From: Cunninghamia lanceolata | Taxonomy: Eukaryota > Streptophyta > Pinopsida > Cupressales > Cupressaceae | Assembly (NCBI GenBank): GCA_027924645.1 | Contig: BSBN01001149.1 | Span: 1 to 64,000 of the forward strand | DNA length: 64,000 bases | Reading direction: 5' to 3' | Shown here: piece by piece, positions 43,730 through 56,421 of the stretch | Numbering within the stretch: the first letter of the stretch is position 1 | How the letters are laid out: every line of letters starts with the position of its first letter | Notes under the pieces: generated by a model | Told to the model about the DNA's origin: nothing | Databases searched by the model: none | What the model saw: only the letters and a program-made list of their open reading frames with translations | Program-made: the position numbers and the translations under genes

Positions 43730-45540
43730 CTAGTACAAGCGCCTGATAAGCTTGTAACCATGGGGGTTGAATTTGGTATACTAAAAGAAATCAAAAATAT
43801 TGAGAAACAACAGTATGTGAATGTAGTTGTGAGACCATTAGTCCCTGATAACAACATACATTGGTAGGTGTTTGAAAGTGATGATCAAATAGCAAACTTT
43901 CTCATTGAAGAAGCTGCGTTTTTAGCTAGTAATCAACAGAAATTACAACAACAATTTGAAGACCAAATTGTACAACTTAAGACAAATAAGTTGCCAAAAG
44001 GTCTTGTTACTTTGGAGTCAATTTTTAATTCAGATGACCAGTTGAGAAAAGAAAAATCTAGCATAGTGACCGAAGAGCACAATGAATCAGTTGAGATTTT
44101 CAAATCCAAACTTCTAAAGCTAGGAAAGATATGTACAACAAAAGATAGGCATGCATTTGTGTTGTTATGTCAAGAATTTGATGATATTTCTGACTAGGAA
44201 TACAGAGACCTCAAAGGTTTTAACCATGAACTAGCTCAGCATACCATAGAGCTAGAACTAGGTGCAAAACTAGTCAGTCAGAAGCAAAGGCCTTTTAACT
44301 CCAAGCTAGAAATTCTGATGAAAACTGAACTTAACAATTTGATTCAAATCAACATTATTTTTCCAATCAAACACACTTCTTGGGTGTCCAATTTGGTGCC
44401 TTTTATAAAGAAAAATGGTGAAATTAGGTTGTGTGTTGATTTTAGAGAATTGAACATGTCATCATTGAAAGATCACTATCCGCTGCCCTCAATGGAGTAG
44501 ATTTTGATGGTTGTTTCAAGTTTTGAAATATTTTCTTTGCTAGATGGCTTCTCAGGATATAACAAGATTTTGGTTAAGGAAGAAGATTAGTATAAAACAA
44601 CATTCATAACCAAATGGGGAACCATGGCTTATCAGAAGATGCCATTTGGGCTATCAAATGTTGGAGCAACCTTTTAGAGAGCCATGGATATGGAATTTCA
44701 AGGCATCATGAACAAGTCTGTATTGGTTTATCTAGATGATATTATCATTTTCTCTAGGGATGCAAAAGATCACTTTTCTCATCTTAGATAGGTCTTTGAA
44801 AGATGTAGAGAATATGGAGTGTCACTTAACCCCAAGAAGTGTATCTTCGTTGTCCATGAAGGTAAGCTACTGGGTCATATTGTTTCCAAACATGGGATTA
44901 CAATTGATCCAAAAAGAGTAAGTGTTATTTCAGCCTTACCCTTGCCTGCCCATAAGAAGGGACTGCAAAGTTTCCTAGGAAGATACAATTTTGTTAGACG
45001 GTTTATTCCAACTATTGCAAGTTTATTGAAGCCTCTAACAGCCATGTTGAAAAAGAACATTGGTTTCAACTAGACTAAAGAAGGCAAGAACAGCTTTGAA
45101 GACATCAAAGAAGTTATAGCAGTAACACCCACATTGATAAATCTGAACTTTTCAAAGGATTTCATATTTTATGCCTATGGAGGAATTGATACTATTTCTA
45201 CTATGTTGACTCAATAAAACAAGGAGAACCAGAAGCAACCAATTGCCTTTTTCAGCCAAGGGTTAAAGGGCTATGAACAAAGGTACTCATTTTTTGAAAA
45301 GTATGTACTTGCAGTTATTAGGAGCCTTAAAAAGTTTAGGCACATGCTCTCTAATAATAAAATTCAACTGATGGTTGCAATGAAAGAATTCCTATTAAGC
45401 AAGGATTTGGGAGATAAAAGGGCTAGTTGGGTTACCAAGGTGATGGAGTATGATGTTGATATTAAAGTCACTAAGTTGGTCAGGGGTAAAGGACTGTGTG
45501 AGCAGCTTGCTAAAGGGGCAAAAAATGACTTAGAATAATC
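43730..45540 (+). pseudogene. reverse transcriptase and degenerate RNase H of the truncated Tat element
   Basis: A linker with F-E-S-D-D-Q-I-A-N-F-L and L-P-K-G-L-V-T-L-E-S-I-F matches the linker downstream of aRNH in the 6036-27509 element. Reverse transcriptase: K-N-G-E-I-R-L-C-V-D-F-R-E-L-N (44411-44455), M-P-F-G-L-S-N-V-G-A-T-F and Y-L-D-D-I-I-I-F-S (44729-44755). RNase H lacks the usual Asp (Y-A-Y-G-G in place of Y-x-D-A-S). Stops occur at 44195-44197, 44498-44500, 44588-44590, 45071-45073 and others. Confidence 0.85.
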
Positions 45541-46450
45541 AAAGATGTTTTAATGGTTGATAATGCTGTTGTACGTACTATTCCAGCCAATAGCACTAGT
45601 TGGACACATGAGATTATTCACTATTTGCAAACTGGGGAGTGCCCAATAGGGCTAAGTGCTGCAAAAAGAAGGTATTACAGGCTTCAAGTCATTCCATATG
45701 TTATTGTCAATGATATCTTAAATTTAGAAAAGACTACAATGGAGTTCTCTTAAGATGCATTGAAACATATCAGATTGACAGAGTGTTACATGAGTTCCAT
45801 GATGGACTAGTTGGTGGTCACTTTGCAGCACGAACAAGAGCCTTAAAGATCATGAAGGCTGGATAATACTAGCCATCTCTTTTCAAATATGTGCATACAT
45901 GTAAGAAATTGTGTGAAATGAGTTGTATTTGCAGGAAAACATAAGTTGGCAGCCTTGCCACTACAACCCATTTCAATTGATTAGCCTTTTACCAAGTGGG
46001 GCCTTGATTTCATTAGAGCCACTAACCCACCTTCAAGTTTTGGCCACAAGTGGATATTAATAGCCACAGATTATTTTACTAAGTGGACAGAAGCAGTAGC
46101 TTTGAAAGAGGCTAATGAGAGTGTCGTATTAAATTTCTATGAATACTTGGTAGCCAGGTTTGGTGTACCAGATTCAATCATTTTAGATAATGCTTTACTT
46201 TTTGTTGGCATGAAAATAACTGATCGGGCCATTAAACACAGTGTTTACCTAAGCACTTCTTCAAACTACTACCCTCAGGGGAATGGCCAAGCTGAGTCCA
46301 CTAATAAGAACCTCATCAAGATTATCAAACGAACAATAGAAGACAATAAGATAACCTAGCCATCAAAGTTGAAATTAGCCTTATGGGTTGATAGAGTGAC
46401 TCCTAAGAGGTCAATTGGTCAATCTCCATTTATGCTTGTGTATGGGAAAG
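45541..46450 (+). pseudogene. integrase of the truncated Tat element, N-terminal and catalytic parts
   Basis: This lies in another frame from reverse transcriptase. It reads L-I-A-T-D-Y-F-T-K-W-T-E-A (first Asp), I-I-L-D-N-A-L-L-F (second Asp, with Ala where Gly is usual) and G-N-G-Q-A-E-S-T-N-K-N-L (Glu). The sequence stops in S-P-F-M-L-V-Y-G-K at the insertion. Confidence 0.85.
46446..46450. repeat. target-site duplication of the non-autonomous element, left copy (GAAAG)
   Basis: GAAAG occurs before the left LTR and again exactly at 53885-53889 after the right LTR. Confidence 0.93.
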
Positions 46451-47549
46451 TGTTGATAACTGAGAGGGGGGTGAATCAATTATCTTAATTATTTTAGCTT
46501 TCTGAACTTTCTTAATAATTAATGCAGCATCAATTCAAATAAGCAAACATAACCATGAAATGGAAATACACATGACACAATATTTTTGACGTGGAAACCC
46601 TATTAAGGGAGAAAACCACGGGGTGATTAACCCAAGATTGTATTCTCTATTAGAAGAATAGAATTACAAAAAAAAGGCACTTGCCAATTAGGGCTTACTG
46701 CCTGAGAACACTGCTCAGAAGAGGCTCACTTCCTACAAGAGACTTACTGTCTATAAGTTGTAAGAAGAATAACAAGATTCTTGAACTAATGAGAAGCATC
46801 CACACATGCTGGAGTTCAGTTCCGGTCAGGCTCAATATACTGATCTACTGCACTTCATCCTTCCTCTTCTGTTATGTTGTTGTCCTTTCACATACCGGAC
46901 CTTCCTTACTACTTTCCTTCTGCTCTGCCACTTTTCTTCGCACATACAACAACACACCTAACACCACTTCTCATCGAAATCCATTTGATATATATCAGCA
47001 AAAAGGATTTCATCTTCTTTCTAGTTGACATCCGGAATAGTCAGTAATTCCCAAACTTTAATCTGTCGGCTGAATCCTTGCTTACCAAGTGATGCAGATC
47101 TAGGAGATGCTTGTAGAAATCATCAATCATGTCGGCCAATCATGAATGATACCTTAAGAAACTTAGTCATCAGCAATATCTCTTCCGAATTTGGGTTTAA
47201 CTCTCTGCTGGTATAGTTCTTCCTCTATCTACTCTGCCAAACAAGAACCCAAGACTCAAGTGCTCATATCTCTTCATCCTTCCATCACCAGAGGCTAAAT
47301 CCTTGGAATCTATTAGTCAAGGTACTCCTCTTGACTTCCCCAAATCTGCACTTCACTAAGATACTTCCTCTGAGAGATCCAGACCTGACTGTCGGACCTT
47401 GCTGACTACTCTATTATTGGTTACCGGATCATAACACTTCTTCAATCTGACTTCCGGTAGAGACTCATCATGTCTTGCAGATGTGTGGGATAACCTTGGT
47501 TGCCATCAATGACAACATACATGAATCCATATAGTGTCTTTTGCCAACA
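46451..47549 (-). repeat. 3' LTR (element orientation) of the non-autonomous element
   Basis: 1099 bp, TGTTGATAAC to GCCAACA. It is nearly identical to 52779-53884; one visible difference is a shorter TA run (gatatatatcag near 46988). Confidence 0.93.
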
Positions 47550-47561
47550 ATCTCCCCCTTT
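47550..47561 (-). other. polypurine tract of the non-autonomous element
   Basis: AAAGGGGGAGAT on the - strand stands directly before the 3' LTR, the normal site of plus-strand DNA priming. Confidence 0.9.
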
Positions 47562-47796
47562 GGCATTGATGGCAACACTTAGTGAAAAATGACTAAGTGT
47601 CACACTATACTCCCCCTTGGCTGATGCTCTATTTTTATATACATTTTCCAGAGCTCCCCCTTAGCTGGATTCCTCATTTTTCACTGCTCCTCACTCCCCC
47701 TTTGACATCAATGGAAAAGGGTGGGGTTCACACACCAAAATTCTCAAAAATTCAACTACACTTAGCCGCATAAATATATATATATATATAGCATAC

Positions 47797-50700
47797 TTAC
47801 ACATACTGAAGTATGTCTGCAAAAGTTGTCTTCAATTGGATGAATTCTGTTGCCCAACTTTTCTTCATCCTATCCAAAATTGAGATGTGACCACTCAACA
47901 GGAATGCAAATGCGTCTGCCCTTTTTAGATCTATCGGATCACTAGTCTGGGCTGTGATCTGAGCTTCTTTTATGGCCTCATGCATGGCCTCTAACTTGGG
48001 GATAATTATCCCTCTAAGTTCACCCAACCTACTTATTCTATTTTTCTTTTCCTTCTCAAGCTTCTTGATTTCATTCAAGACTATAATAGTCTGACATTCT
48101 TGATTTATTATGGAAGAGGAGAGAGGATCAAAGTTCTTAGAGTTTTGTCAGTTTGTCCTCCTATTCTTTCACTTTCTTCTCAATATCCAATGTTACTTTG
48201 GACCATGATAAACAAAATTTGTACATTTCCCCACCATCTTTAAGAGCATTTTCTAAGCTCTTTATCCCAATGTTCATATTCCTCCTATCATTAGTTATTA
48301 ACCCTTGTACCTCTGATAATCTTTTTGCCAAAAATTCCTTCCGGACCTTATCTTCTACTGACTTCTCTAGGGAATCAAAATGTGTGCTAAAACTATTGAC
48401 TAGAGATTTGAGATTACCGGATGAGGAGGCTGAGGGATCCTTTTGAAAAGATGGCATGATCTTTTCTAATACTCTAGATGCAACTTCTAATAGCTCACAG
48501 TCTTCCATGTGAGATTTCAGGAGTTTTTCTTTTACCTTTGCATTAGCAAATGAAGCTATCTTCATTGTTTGTAATGGGGAAAGGGAATCAAAATCAAATG
48601 GCCCTTGTAGAAGTTCTGGTTCATCAATCTCCATTGTCTCTTTGTTTAAGAATTCTTTGACAGTTTCTGCAGTGTCTCTTACCGGAGACAGATTCTTCTT
48701 CTCTTCTGCAGTCTTAGAGCTATCCCTTGGAGCTTTCTCTCCTTCTACACTCTTACCACTAGCAGCTGTGGTCTTCTCTGTTGAAGTCTTCTTTCCTTCT
48801 ACAACCTTAGTACTATCATCTTTGTTTTCCTTCACTTCTTTTTCTTTATCCTCTATTCTTTCTTCTCCTTTGGATCTGGAGTCAATAGAGGAGACTGGAG
48901 GAGTGATGTTTGTTTGTTCATGGGCCACCTCTTCCAGAGCAGAGGATTCCAAGTCCTTATCTTTTTCTTCACCGGTGTCCATTACTTCTTCTGTCATTGC
49001 CTCAGGTGATTCTTTTTCAACACTTGTAGTTGAGGGATCAACACCCAAGTCCTCTATAATAGGAATGTTGAATCTTGAGTAAGGATTCCAGAGGATCTCT
49101 TCTGTCTCTTTTGCTACTTTATCAGTTTCTCTAAGCATAAGTTGATTCATTCTTTCTTTGCTCCGGAACTCATCCTTGCAATCTTTGAAGATCATATTCA
49201 TTTGCTTTGAATCAATTGAAGGATATAGCTGAATGGCTATCTATTCTCAGATCTCAAGATCTTTTGCCATAGCGTTGTTCTTTCTTATTTCTAACTCTTT
49301 CTCTAGGCTTTTGGGAATAAGAGATATAATTTCAATAAAAGCCTTATTATAGATATTCAGATACTTGACTGCTACTTCCTACAAGATCTTTTGGTCAGCC
49401 TCATTATAATAATCATAGAATTCAGCCATTGTTGAAGGTTTCCATCCACAGTAACTGATTTGACAACATCATCTAATGATAGAGTGGGCTTTTCAACAAA
49501 TTCTTCTACTATCTCTTCTTTGTCTTTACCGGTAGAGGGTTCACCAGATACTTTCTTCTTTTTCATCATTTTCTTTACCTCCTCATCTGACTCAGTCTCT
49601 TCATCATCCTTCTAACTGATGTAAGACCTTGTGGCCTTTGTCTTAGTTCTTTTCTCTGCTTTACCGAATGATTTTGCTTCTGGTTTTGACTTACTTGAGC
49701 TCTTATTAGTGGTAGGTGCAGAGCTCCTAGAAGATCTGGTCTGGGAGGAGGATTCTACCGGAACACTTTGTTTTTCTGCCTCTTTCTTTTCTTTCTCAGT
49801 CCTTTCCTTCTTTTCCCTATTGGCATCAAGTGCCTCTTTTGAGATGCCAAAGCTTTTGGCAATGTTTTCTACTTCTTTTCTTGCCTTTCTTTTCATCTCT
49901 GGTTGCCTTAGTTCAACATGGATCTTCACACTCAATTCTTCAAAGGTTCCAAACCTTTCTGCCTTGGGATCCTTTGGTTCACTCAGCATGTGCTGAACAT
50001 GCAGCTCTACGATTTTCTCATCCACCTCATACCCCATTGGCATGATCCACACTATTCTTGGTTCTACTGCCTCCATTAGGCACTGATCAATCTCTACTAT
50101 AAAGCATACTGTGTCTTTGTATTTCTCGACTAAAGATTGGGGAATTCTCTCTCTAGCTTGCATCATGTTCTAGAAGTTTTTGAAGAAATCCTAGAGAGCT
50201 GTGTTTTGTGCTTTCTCATCACCAAGTCCATGCAAATAATCCCTGATTTGTATGGCAACCGGTCTGTCATTCTGCCATACCCATCCACTAGATTTGGGTA
50301 GCTCATTCATAAAGTAGAAGAATAAGCACAATATTAACCCACCATACTTAAATGAATTCTTTTTATCTTTCTTTATTTTCTACAGATTCTCCAAGAGTTG
50401 GTTTAGAAGGAGCTGACAAAGGTCATAGTCTGAATTCTTTCTTAACATTTCATAAGCAGTGTAGATGGCAGTTCCAGGTACTAAATTTTCCCTGCTAGAA
50501 TGATATATCTTGTATCCGATGATCATGGAGGCAAACTTGATATCCGGATCAGTGATATCTTATATTGTCATTGCTCTTTTGTCAAACCTAGATCCAGTAG
50601 CCTCACTTACAGTCTGATTCTTGATAGATTTGAGAGTAGGTATCCCACCGGATGAGTGCAAACCGATAACTACCCTGATGGCATCTTTTGTGATCCTGAA

Positions 50701-51063
50701 TGGTCCATTCAACCACATGAAGTTGTCATGTATTCTGCTCAAGACATACCGGACCCATTCATCCTCAGCAAAGCAGGGGAAATGTATACACTGTGCAAAG
50801 TGCTTCTCCCGGAGGGCGTTGTATTGGGGTTCAAGCTCAAATGAATCATCTATTAGTTGTTTGTGGTAGATATCCCTCAATTTGAACTCTCTGAATTCTT
50901 CAATGTTTGCGTGAATGTAAAACCTAATATCTTATGTATGCAAGACACCATGTGGAACACTAGAAAATGCTCCTAGGGGATCTACTTCCAAGGATTTGTA
51001 GGGATGTTTCTTGAATTTGGGGTGAGGCCTATCAGTGATCTCCACAATATTTAGAGTAGACAT
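47797..51063 (-). pseudogene. large accessory frame (ORF2) of the non-autonomous element
   Basis: It starts at ATG 51063 (M-S-T-L-N-I-V-E-I-T-D). The N-terminal 300 residues look globular, with W-V-R-Y-V-L-S-R-I-H, F-R-I-T-K-D-A-I-R-V-V-I-G-L-H and F-F-Y-F-M-N-E-L-P; it resembles domains found in plant transposon-associated proteins, but I name no family. After about residue 400 it is Lys/Glu/Ser-rich with long charged helices. A first stop interrupts near 50930; the part 49201-48161 is in another frame. The span is about 1,088 codons. The layout (globular part, low-complexity charged part, coiled coil) is like the U3 frames of the 7-kb-LTR element. Confidence 0.65.
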
Positions 51064-51532
51064 CTTTAAAAAGATTTGCAGAGAGATATTTAAGAATGGA
51101 AAATACCTTTTGCGCCTTTAGGTTTCACGGAGTGAACCGGATCGATTGCTGGAAATCAACTTCTGCAAATGATCTTTGATGGGTTTGAGGAAAGTTGTTG
51201 CAGAGCTCCTTTTTGCTTCTTCTTGAATGCAGAATGAACAAATGATTAATAAGAACCCTTATATTACTCCGCAAACCCTAATACCAAGTTGCAATAAATG
51301 CTCAACTTAAGTCATTCTGGTTTGCCTTGTTTTTCTTATTCGGATGACTTAATGAACTGGATCAATCTTGTTCTAAATATCTTGCAAATCTTTCATATTT
51401 TAACCACAAATTATTTAGATGATTCTCTAAGAACCCTTTAATCCATAACCTTCCTTGTGCCAATTCCAGCACCAATTTACTGGCTAGGGGAAAAAGTTTT
51501 TCCTTGTCTCCCCTTGAGCCAGAGCTCACTTT
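51064..51532. other. spacer between the two frames of the non-autonomous element
   Basis: About 470 bases without a frame of note; probably the leader of the second frame or an intron. No clear splice signals were established. Confidence 0.4.
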
Positions 51533-52760
51533 TTAATTTCTGGAAGGAATATCAGCACCAGATTCTGGTGCGGATCCATCCCCTACATTTTTTGTACTTT
51601 TCTTCACCCAAATCTTGTTCATCTCACTTTGAACTTCATCCACATTCACTTTTCCTTTTCCCTTGTCTTGATTCTGGTTATGATGTACTGGACCTCTTTT
51701 GTCCTGATTCTTGCTTCTACAAAATTTTGCAATGTGACCGGATCTATTGCAATTGTGGCAAACAACATTTCTTTGCATATTTGATTGATGTCCTCTTGAT
51801 CTACATTGATTAGCCTTATGACCCATTCTATTGCATGCAAAGCATCTACCATTGAAAGAATTGTTCATTTGCATACTTCTGCATTCATGAGATTTGTGAC
51901 CATACCTTTTGCAGTTAAAACACTGTCCAGAGAAGGAAGCGTTAGTTTGATTCATTCTTCTTCTACACTGATTAGCTTTGTGACCAAAGTTATTGTAGTT
52001 GTGGCAGTATCCATTGAAGGATGGATATCTTTGAGCATTAGGTTGCCTCACCGAAGGTCTTCTAGGCCTATTTCTTGGATTTTTTGATTCAAACTTCTTC
52101 TGACGGGATCCGGAGCTCTCACCTTTTTCATATCCCAAGCCACACTTGTCATCTACCCCTTTTTGGCTTTCAAGAAGAACTTCAAGTTGAGCAGAACTTA
52201 TCTTGAATTTCTCTTTGTATTCATTTGCTGTTTGAAGATCCCTTTTAAGAGAGACAATTTGATCTTCTAGTTTTTCTTCATTATCTTTAGCATCTTCAAG
52301 ATCGGATTCAAGATGTCTGATTATTCTATCCATCTTGTGGTAGTCTTCTGATTTCTCCTTGAGAGATTGTTTTAGATCATCTTCAATTTTTCTCTTCTCT
52401 TCAATTTCTTAGGTAAATTTCATGACTCCTGATTCCATTTCATGTCTTACCATGATGATCTCTTTTGACAATTTTTCACATAACTTGGTTTTTTCCTTAA
52501 GATCTTCATTTGTATCATTTGCTTCACCTTGACTTGCCAATTGCTGAAGTAGTTCCTTTCTCTTTTTCATAGAGAGACTTAGTTTCCCTTTTAGTTCATT
52601 TATGAAATCATCAGCCTATTTGAGTCTTTCCTCAATACATTGACTTTAGAATTAGATTGATCAAGATCATCTAGGGCAGACTGAAGTTGCTCCCTCATAC
52701 CATACACATCCATCTCAATTCCCATATCTTCCTCAAGCTGTTAGGCTCTGATTGGAGGAA
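51533..52760 (-). pseudogene. Gag-like frame (ORF1): coiled coil plus four CCHC zinc knuckles
   Basis: 52760-52334 reads as interrupted charged helix; 52333-51533 is an open 266-codon stretch. In the open part residues 1-55 are coiled coil. Four knuckles follow: residues 110-123 (second Cys replaced by Tyr), 138-151, 164-177 and 192-205, each C-x2-C-x4-H-x4-C. Basic Arg/Lys stretches lie before them. Such knuckles bind the element RNA in Gag. It directly follows the primer site, the place of gag. The first knuckle has lost one ligand by a TGT-to-TAT type change. Confidence 0.8.
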
Positions 52761-52763
52761 CTT

Positions 52764-52776
52764 GGCTCTGATACCA
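52764..52776 (-). other. primer binding site of the non-autonomous element, tRNA-iMet
   Basis: TGGTATCAGAGCC on the - strand, two bases from the LTR; an exact match to the plant tRNA-iMet complement. It fixes the orientation as - strand. Confidence 0.95.
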
Positions 52777-52778
52777 AT

Positions 52779-53884
52779 TGTTGATAACTGAGAGGGGGGT
52801 GAATCAGTTATCTTAATTATTTCAGCTTTATGAACTTTCTTAATAATTAATGCAGCATCAATTCAAATAAGCAAACATAACCATGAAATGGAAATACACA
52901 TGACACAATATTTTTGACGTGGAAACCCTGTTAAGGGAGAAAACCATGGGGTGATTAACCCAAGATTGTATTCTCTGTTAGAAGAATAGAATTACAAAAA
53001 AAAGGCACTTGCCAATTAGGGCTTACTACCTGAGCACACTACTCACAAGAGGCTCACTGCCTACAAGAGACTTATTGTCTTAAGTTGTAAGAAGAATAAC
53101 AAGATTCTTGAACTGATGAGAAGCATCCACACATGCTAGAGTTCAATTCTGGTTAGGCTCAATATACTGATCTACTGCACTTCATCCTTACTCTTCTGTT
53201 ATGCTGCTGTCCTTTCACATACTGGACCTTCCTTACTGCTTTCCTTCTACTCTGCCACTTTTCTTCGCACATACAACAACACACCTAACACCACTTCTCA
53301 TCGAAATCCATTTGATATATATATATATATCAGCAAAAAGGATTTCATCCTCTTTCTAGTCGGCATCCGGAATAGTCAGTAATTCCCAAACTTTAATTTG
53401 TCAGCTGAATCCTTGCTTACCAAGTGATGCGGATCTAGGAGATGCTTGTAGAAATCATCAATCATGTTGGCCAATCATGAATGATACCTTAAGAAACTTA
53501 GTCATCAGCAATATCTCTTCTGGATTTGGGTCTGACACTCTGCTGGTATAGTTCTTCCTCTGTCTACTTTGCCAAACAAGAACCCAAGACTCAAGTGCTC
53601 ATATCTCTTCATCCTTCCATCATCAGAGGCTAAATCCTTGGAATCTATTAGTCAAGGTACTCCTCTTGACTTCCCCAAATCCGCACTTCACTGAGATACT
53701 TCCTTTGAGAGATCCAGACCTGATTATCAGACCTTGCTGACTGCTTTGTTCTTGCTTACTTGATCATAACACTTCTTCAATCTGACTTCCGGTAGAGACT
53801 CATCATGTCTTGCAGATGTGTGGGATAACCTTTGTTGCCATCAATGACAACATACATGAATCCATATAGTGTCTCTTGCCAACA
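52779..53884 (-). repeat. 5' LTR (element orientation) of the non-autonomous element
   Basis: 1106 bp, TGTTGATAAC to GCCAACA. It contains a longer TA run (about 53310-53330) than the other copy, which accounts for part of the 7-bp length difference and may overlap a TATA box. Confidence 0.93.
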
Positions 53885-53889
53885 GAAAG
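53885..53889. repeat. target-site duplication of the non-autonomous element, right copy (GAAAG)
   Basis: Exact repeat of 46446-46450. The Tat integrase frame resumes here with A-K-M-S-I-S-V-E-L. Confidence 0.93.
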
Positions 53890-54287
53890 AAGCCAAGATG
53901 TCTATTTCAGTTGAGCTACAAGCTCTAAGCCTCATGAAAGAACTTGAATTCATGGAGGATGGTCCTATGGAGGTATGGTTGGCTGAGCTATTGGAGTTGG
54001 AAGACATAAGGAGACAAATAGCACAATAGTTTGAAATGTATCAGATGCACATGAAGAGGGTATTTTATGGGAGGGAAACATTCAAAGTTTTCAAAGAAAG
54101 AGACATTATTCCCAAGTGAGATGAGTTAAAAAGCAAACCATGTAATCACAACAAGTTTGATGTTGTGTGGATAGGCTCATTCGTGATTGTTGAGTGCAAA
54201 CATCATAACACTTTTCAGGTGGCCACTATGGAAGGAGAGGTGTTACCTATCCTAGTCAATGGGATTCACCTCAAACATTGTTTATGA
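53890..54287 (+). pseudogene. integrase C-terminal part of the truncated Tat element
   Basis: It reads M-S-I-S-V-E-L-Q-A-L-S-L, then W-L-A-E-L-L-E-L-E-D-I-R-R, and in a decayed continuation F-D-V-V-W-I-G and L-V-N-G-I-H-L-K-H. This is the continuation of 46450 after removal of the inserted element. It ends at a stop near 54285. Confidence 0.8.
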
Positions 54288-56421
54288 GGAGCAAAAGTTT
54301 GCAAATGTATCATAGTAGAGTAGTTTTTTCAACTAATAAGTGCTGGTTGAACAGTAGTTTCATTTCAGTTTTGTTTTTTCCAAGAACTGCTAATGTATAG
54401 TTGGCTGGTCCTGTTTGGAGCTAGCATTGTTTTGTTTTCAATTCTATTTTTGTTGCTATTATTTTCAAGTAGTTGGGTTTTAATAAAATTTTCTGAGTTG
54501 CAAGGGATAAGGAAAGACTCTATTACCCAATGGATATACTAGGCAACTGGCCATGAAAGTTTTAGCAGGCAAAACTAGCGTAGAGGTTGCCAAAAATGTT
54601 ACCAAATTTTGCTTTGCAATCCAATTAGGTTGGGTTGTAACAATAGTTTTCTTTTCTTCTTTGGAGAAGCAGAGAAGTTCAAGAGGAAGGGAGAAGAAAA
54701 TTCAAGTTCAGAGGCCATCCTAGAAGGCCTACTATCCTGATGGAGGACCCTTCTAGTGATCATATTACCAAGATCATGTACCGGTTCAATTAGAGCTGTT
54801 ACATGAGCCAGATAACATGAAAGGATACTCCAACAAGGCAGAAGGTATCCTAGGACTGACAGGTGAAGTTAAAGTTGATCTATGCATTGTAGATTATGTA
54901 TTAGTTTGGTCATTGTTCATTCATTGTAGTTTGATACATTTTAGAAAGGTACATAAAATATTGCTAAGTTTATTCATGATTATAAACACCTATACCATGC
55001 AATAATGTTCAGTTTATGTTTATGCAATTGATTTACAAAAAGGAGAAATTATACACAAGTCATTACATGAAATAACTATTTATATTCAAAATAGAGTGTT
55101 TATATGATCCCACACAAGCCATGAGAGTAATTGTATATGATGTAATACACAGTAACAAGTACATCTGAAGTAAAGAAAAACATATAAAATAAAAGTGGGA
55201 CCCATCATTGCCCGAATGACAAATCTCGTTGACAGCTGCACCATCTTCAGCTTGTTCCTATTAATAGCTTCAAAGAAGACCTACAAGAGGAAATGAACAT
55301 AATTGTTAGAGATCAAGGTATCTTTTACTTCTATATGCAGATAAATTCAACATGTACTTGTTATCTTACATCTGATCAACAAGAGGGAAAATAGAACAAA
55401 CATCAGAAGTAGATAAGCAATCATAAGAGAAACAACATCAAGACAGATAATCAAGGAGAGGCTATCAGCCTCTATGTTTTATCTAACTTATTTGTTCACT
55501 GTACTGGTATAGGTACATGAAGACCATTTATCAATGACATTTGTTACAACAATCATAAATGCTAGAACAGACATAAGAGTTCCTTGCAGTAGTCATGATA
55601 GAGCAGTGGGCATTAGAGTTAGAATGTCTTTTATAGATATGAAGTTTGAGTGTTACAACCAATATGAACAATACCTATCAAAGTAGGAGCAGTCATATCA
55701 CTACTATAGAGATCCATTGAACAACATATGCAAGCATAAACAATCATGTTGCAAAAGATGAGAGACAAGCTATCAATTCAGAAATGCAAAGGGTCTAATG
55801 CCCCACAAACAATATTTAGACCATACACTGTAATGTCAGAGTTGGAATAATAAAATGAGATAGTGCTTTTAAGGTTTGCCTGAATATTGTAAGTCAAAGG
55901 TGAAGAGCAAATCAAAAAATAACCATGGAAAGAGCAACGGGAGTAAAAGAGCACTGACATCATGAGATGCATGAAGGATAGTAAATAGGCATTGAAGAAG
56001 TTGTTATCACAGTCATGATAAAGAGAAACAACCAGGAGAATCCATCAAGGGCAGATAGAATGGTGAAGACAACCAAAACAAGTTATGGGAACAATGACTA
56101 GTAGAGACAATAATTGCACTATCTTTGGCCATTGAAATCATAATTATGACTGTTCAAAACAATCTAATAGGCCCAAATTAGGTCTAAGGATATAGTCAAC
56201 AAGCAGATCAAAGTAGTCAATAGAATGAGGTTTCAATCAAAGCATAGAAAGCTTACTAAATGACACGAGATCATCATTTGCTTCATCTTAAAGCCATTAA
56301 AGTATGCCAAGATTTGTTTTAGCCTGAATACTTCATTGGAAAGTGTTTACAAGTGTGTGCATCAAGTTTAAAGACTTGCATGGTCATGAAAATCATATTA
56401 CAGTGCCAAAAGTATGCAATG
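54288..56421. other. non-coding region, probably retroelement 3' sequence then unique DNA
   Basis: The first 500 bases have the T-rich character of sequence downstream of Tat pol. No LTR partner was found. No frame of note on either strand. Confidence 0.45.

Larger units (their letters stand above)
46451..53884 (-). mobile_element. complete non-autonomous LTR retrotransposon without pol
   Basis: LTRs 46451-47549 and 52779-53884 start TGTTGATAACTGAG and end TTGCCAACA. On the - strand: 5' LTR, tRNA-iMet primer site (52776-52764), a coiled-coil and zinc-knuckle frame, a second large frame (51063 to 47797), polypurine tract (47561-47550), 3' LTR. No protease, reverse transcriptase, RNase H or integrase is present. 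The target duplication GAAAG is perfect. It inserted into the integrase gene of a Tat-type element lying in the opposite orientation. Confidence 0.92.
43691..54287 (+). mobile_element. 5'-truncated Tat-type Ty3/gypsy element, split by another element
   Basis: A pol remnant reads from the linker after aRNH (about 43735) through reverse transcriptase, degenerate RNase H and integrase to 46450. It resumes at 53890 after the 7.4-kb insertion and ends near 54287. No gag, protease or LTR was found on either side. The domain sequences resemble those of the 6036-27509 element (K-N-G-E-I-R-L-C-V-D-F, L-N-P-K-K-C-I-F, Y-Y-P-Q-G-N-G-x-A-E-S-T-N-K-N-L), so it is the same lineage. Confidence 0.85.

Noticed and set aside
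46681..47216. + strand frames of 115 and 63 codons
   Set aside because: They lie inside the LTR of the non-autonomous element, have no recognisable domain, and run against the element's transcription.
48642..49082. + strand frame of 146 codons
   Set aside because: Antisense to the Lys/Glu-rich part of ORF2 of the non-autonomous element; pure composition effect.
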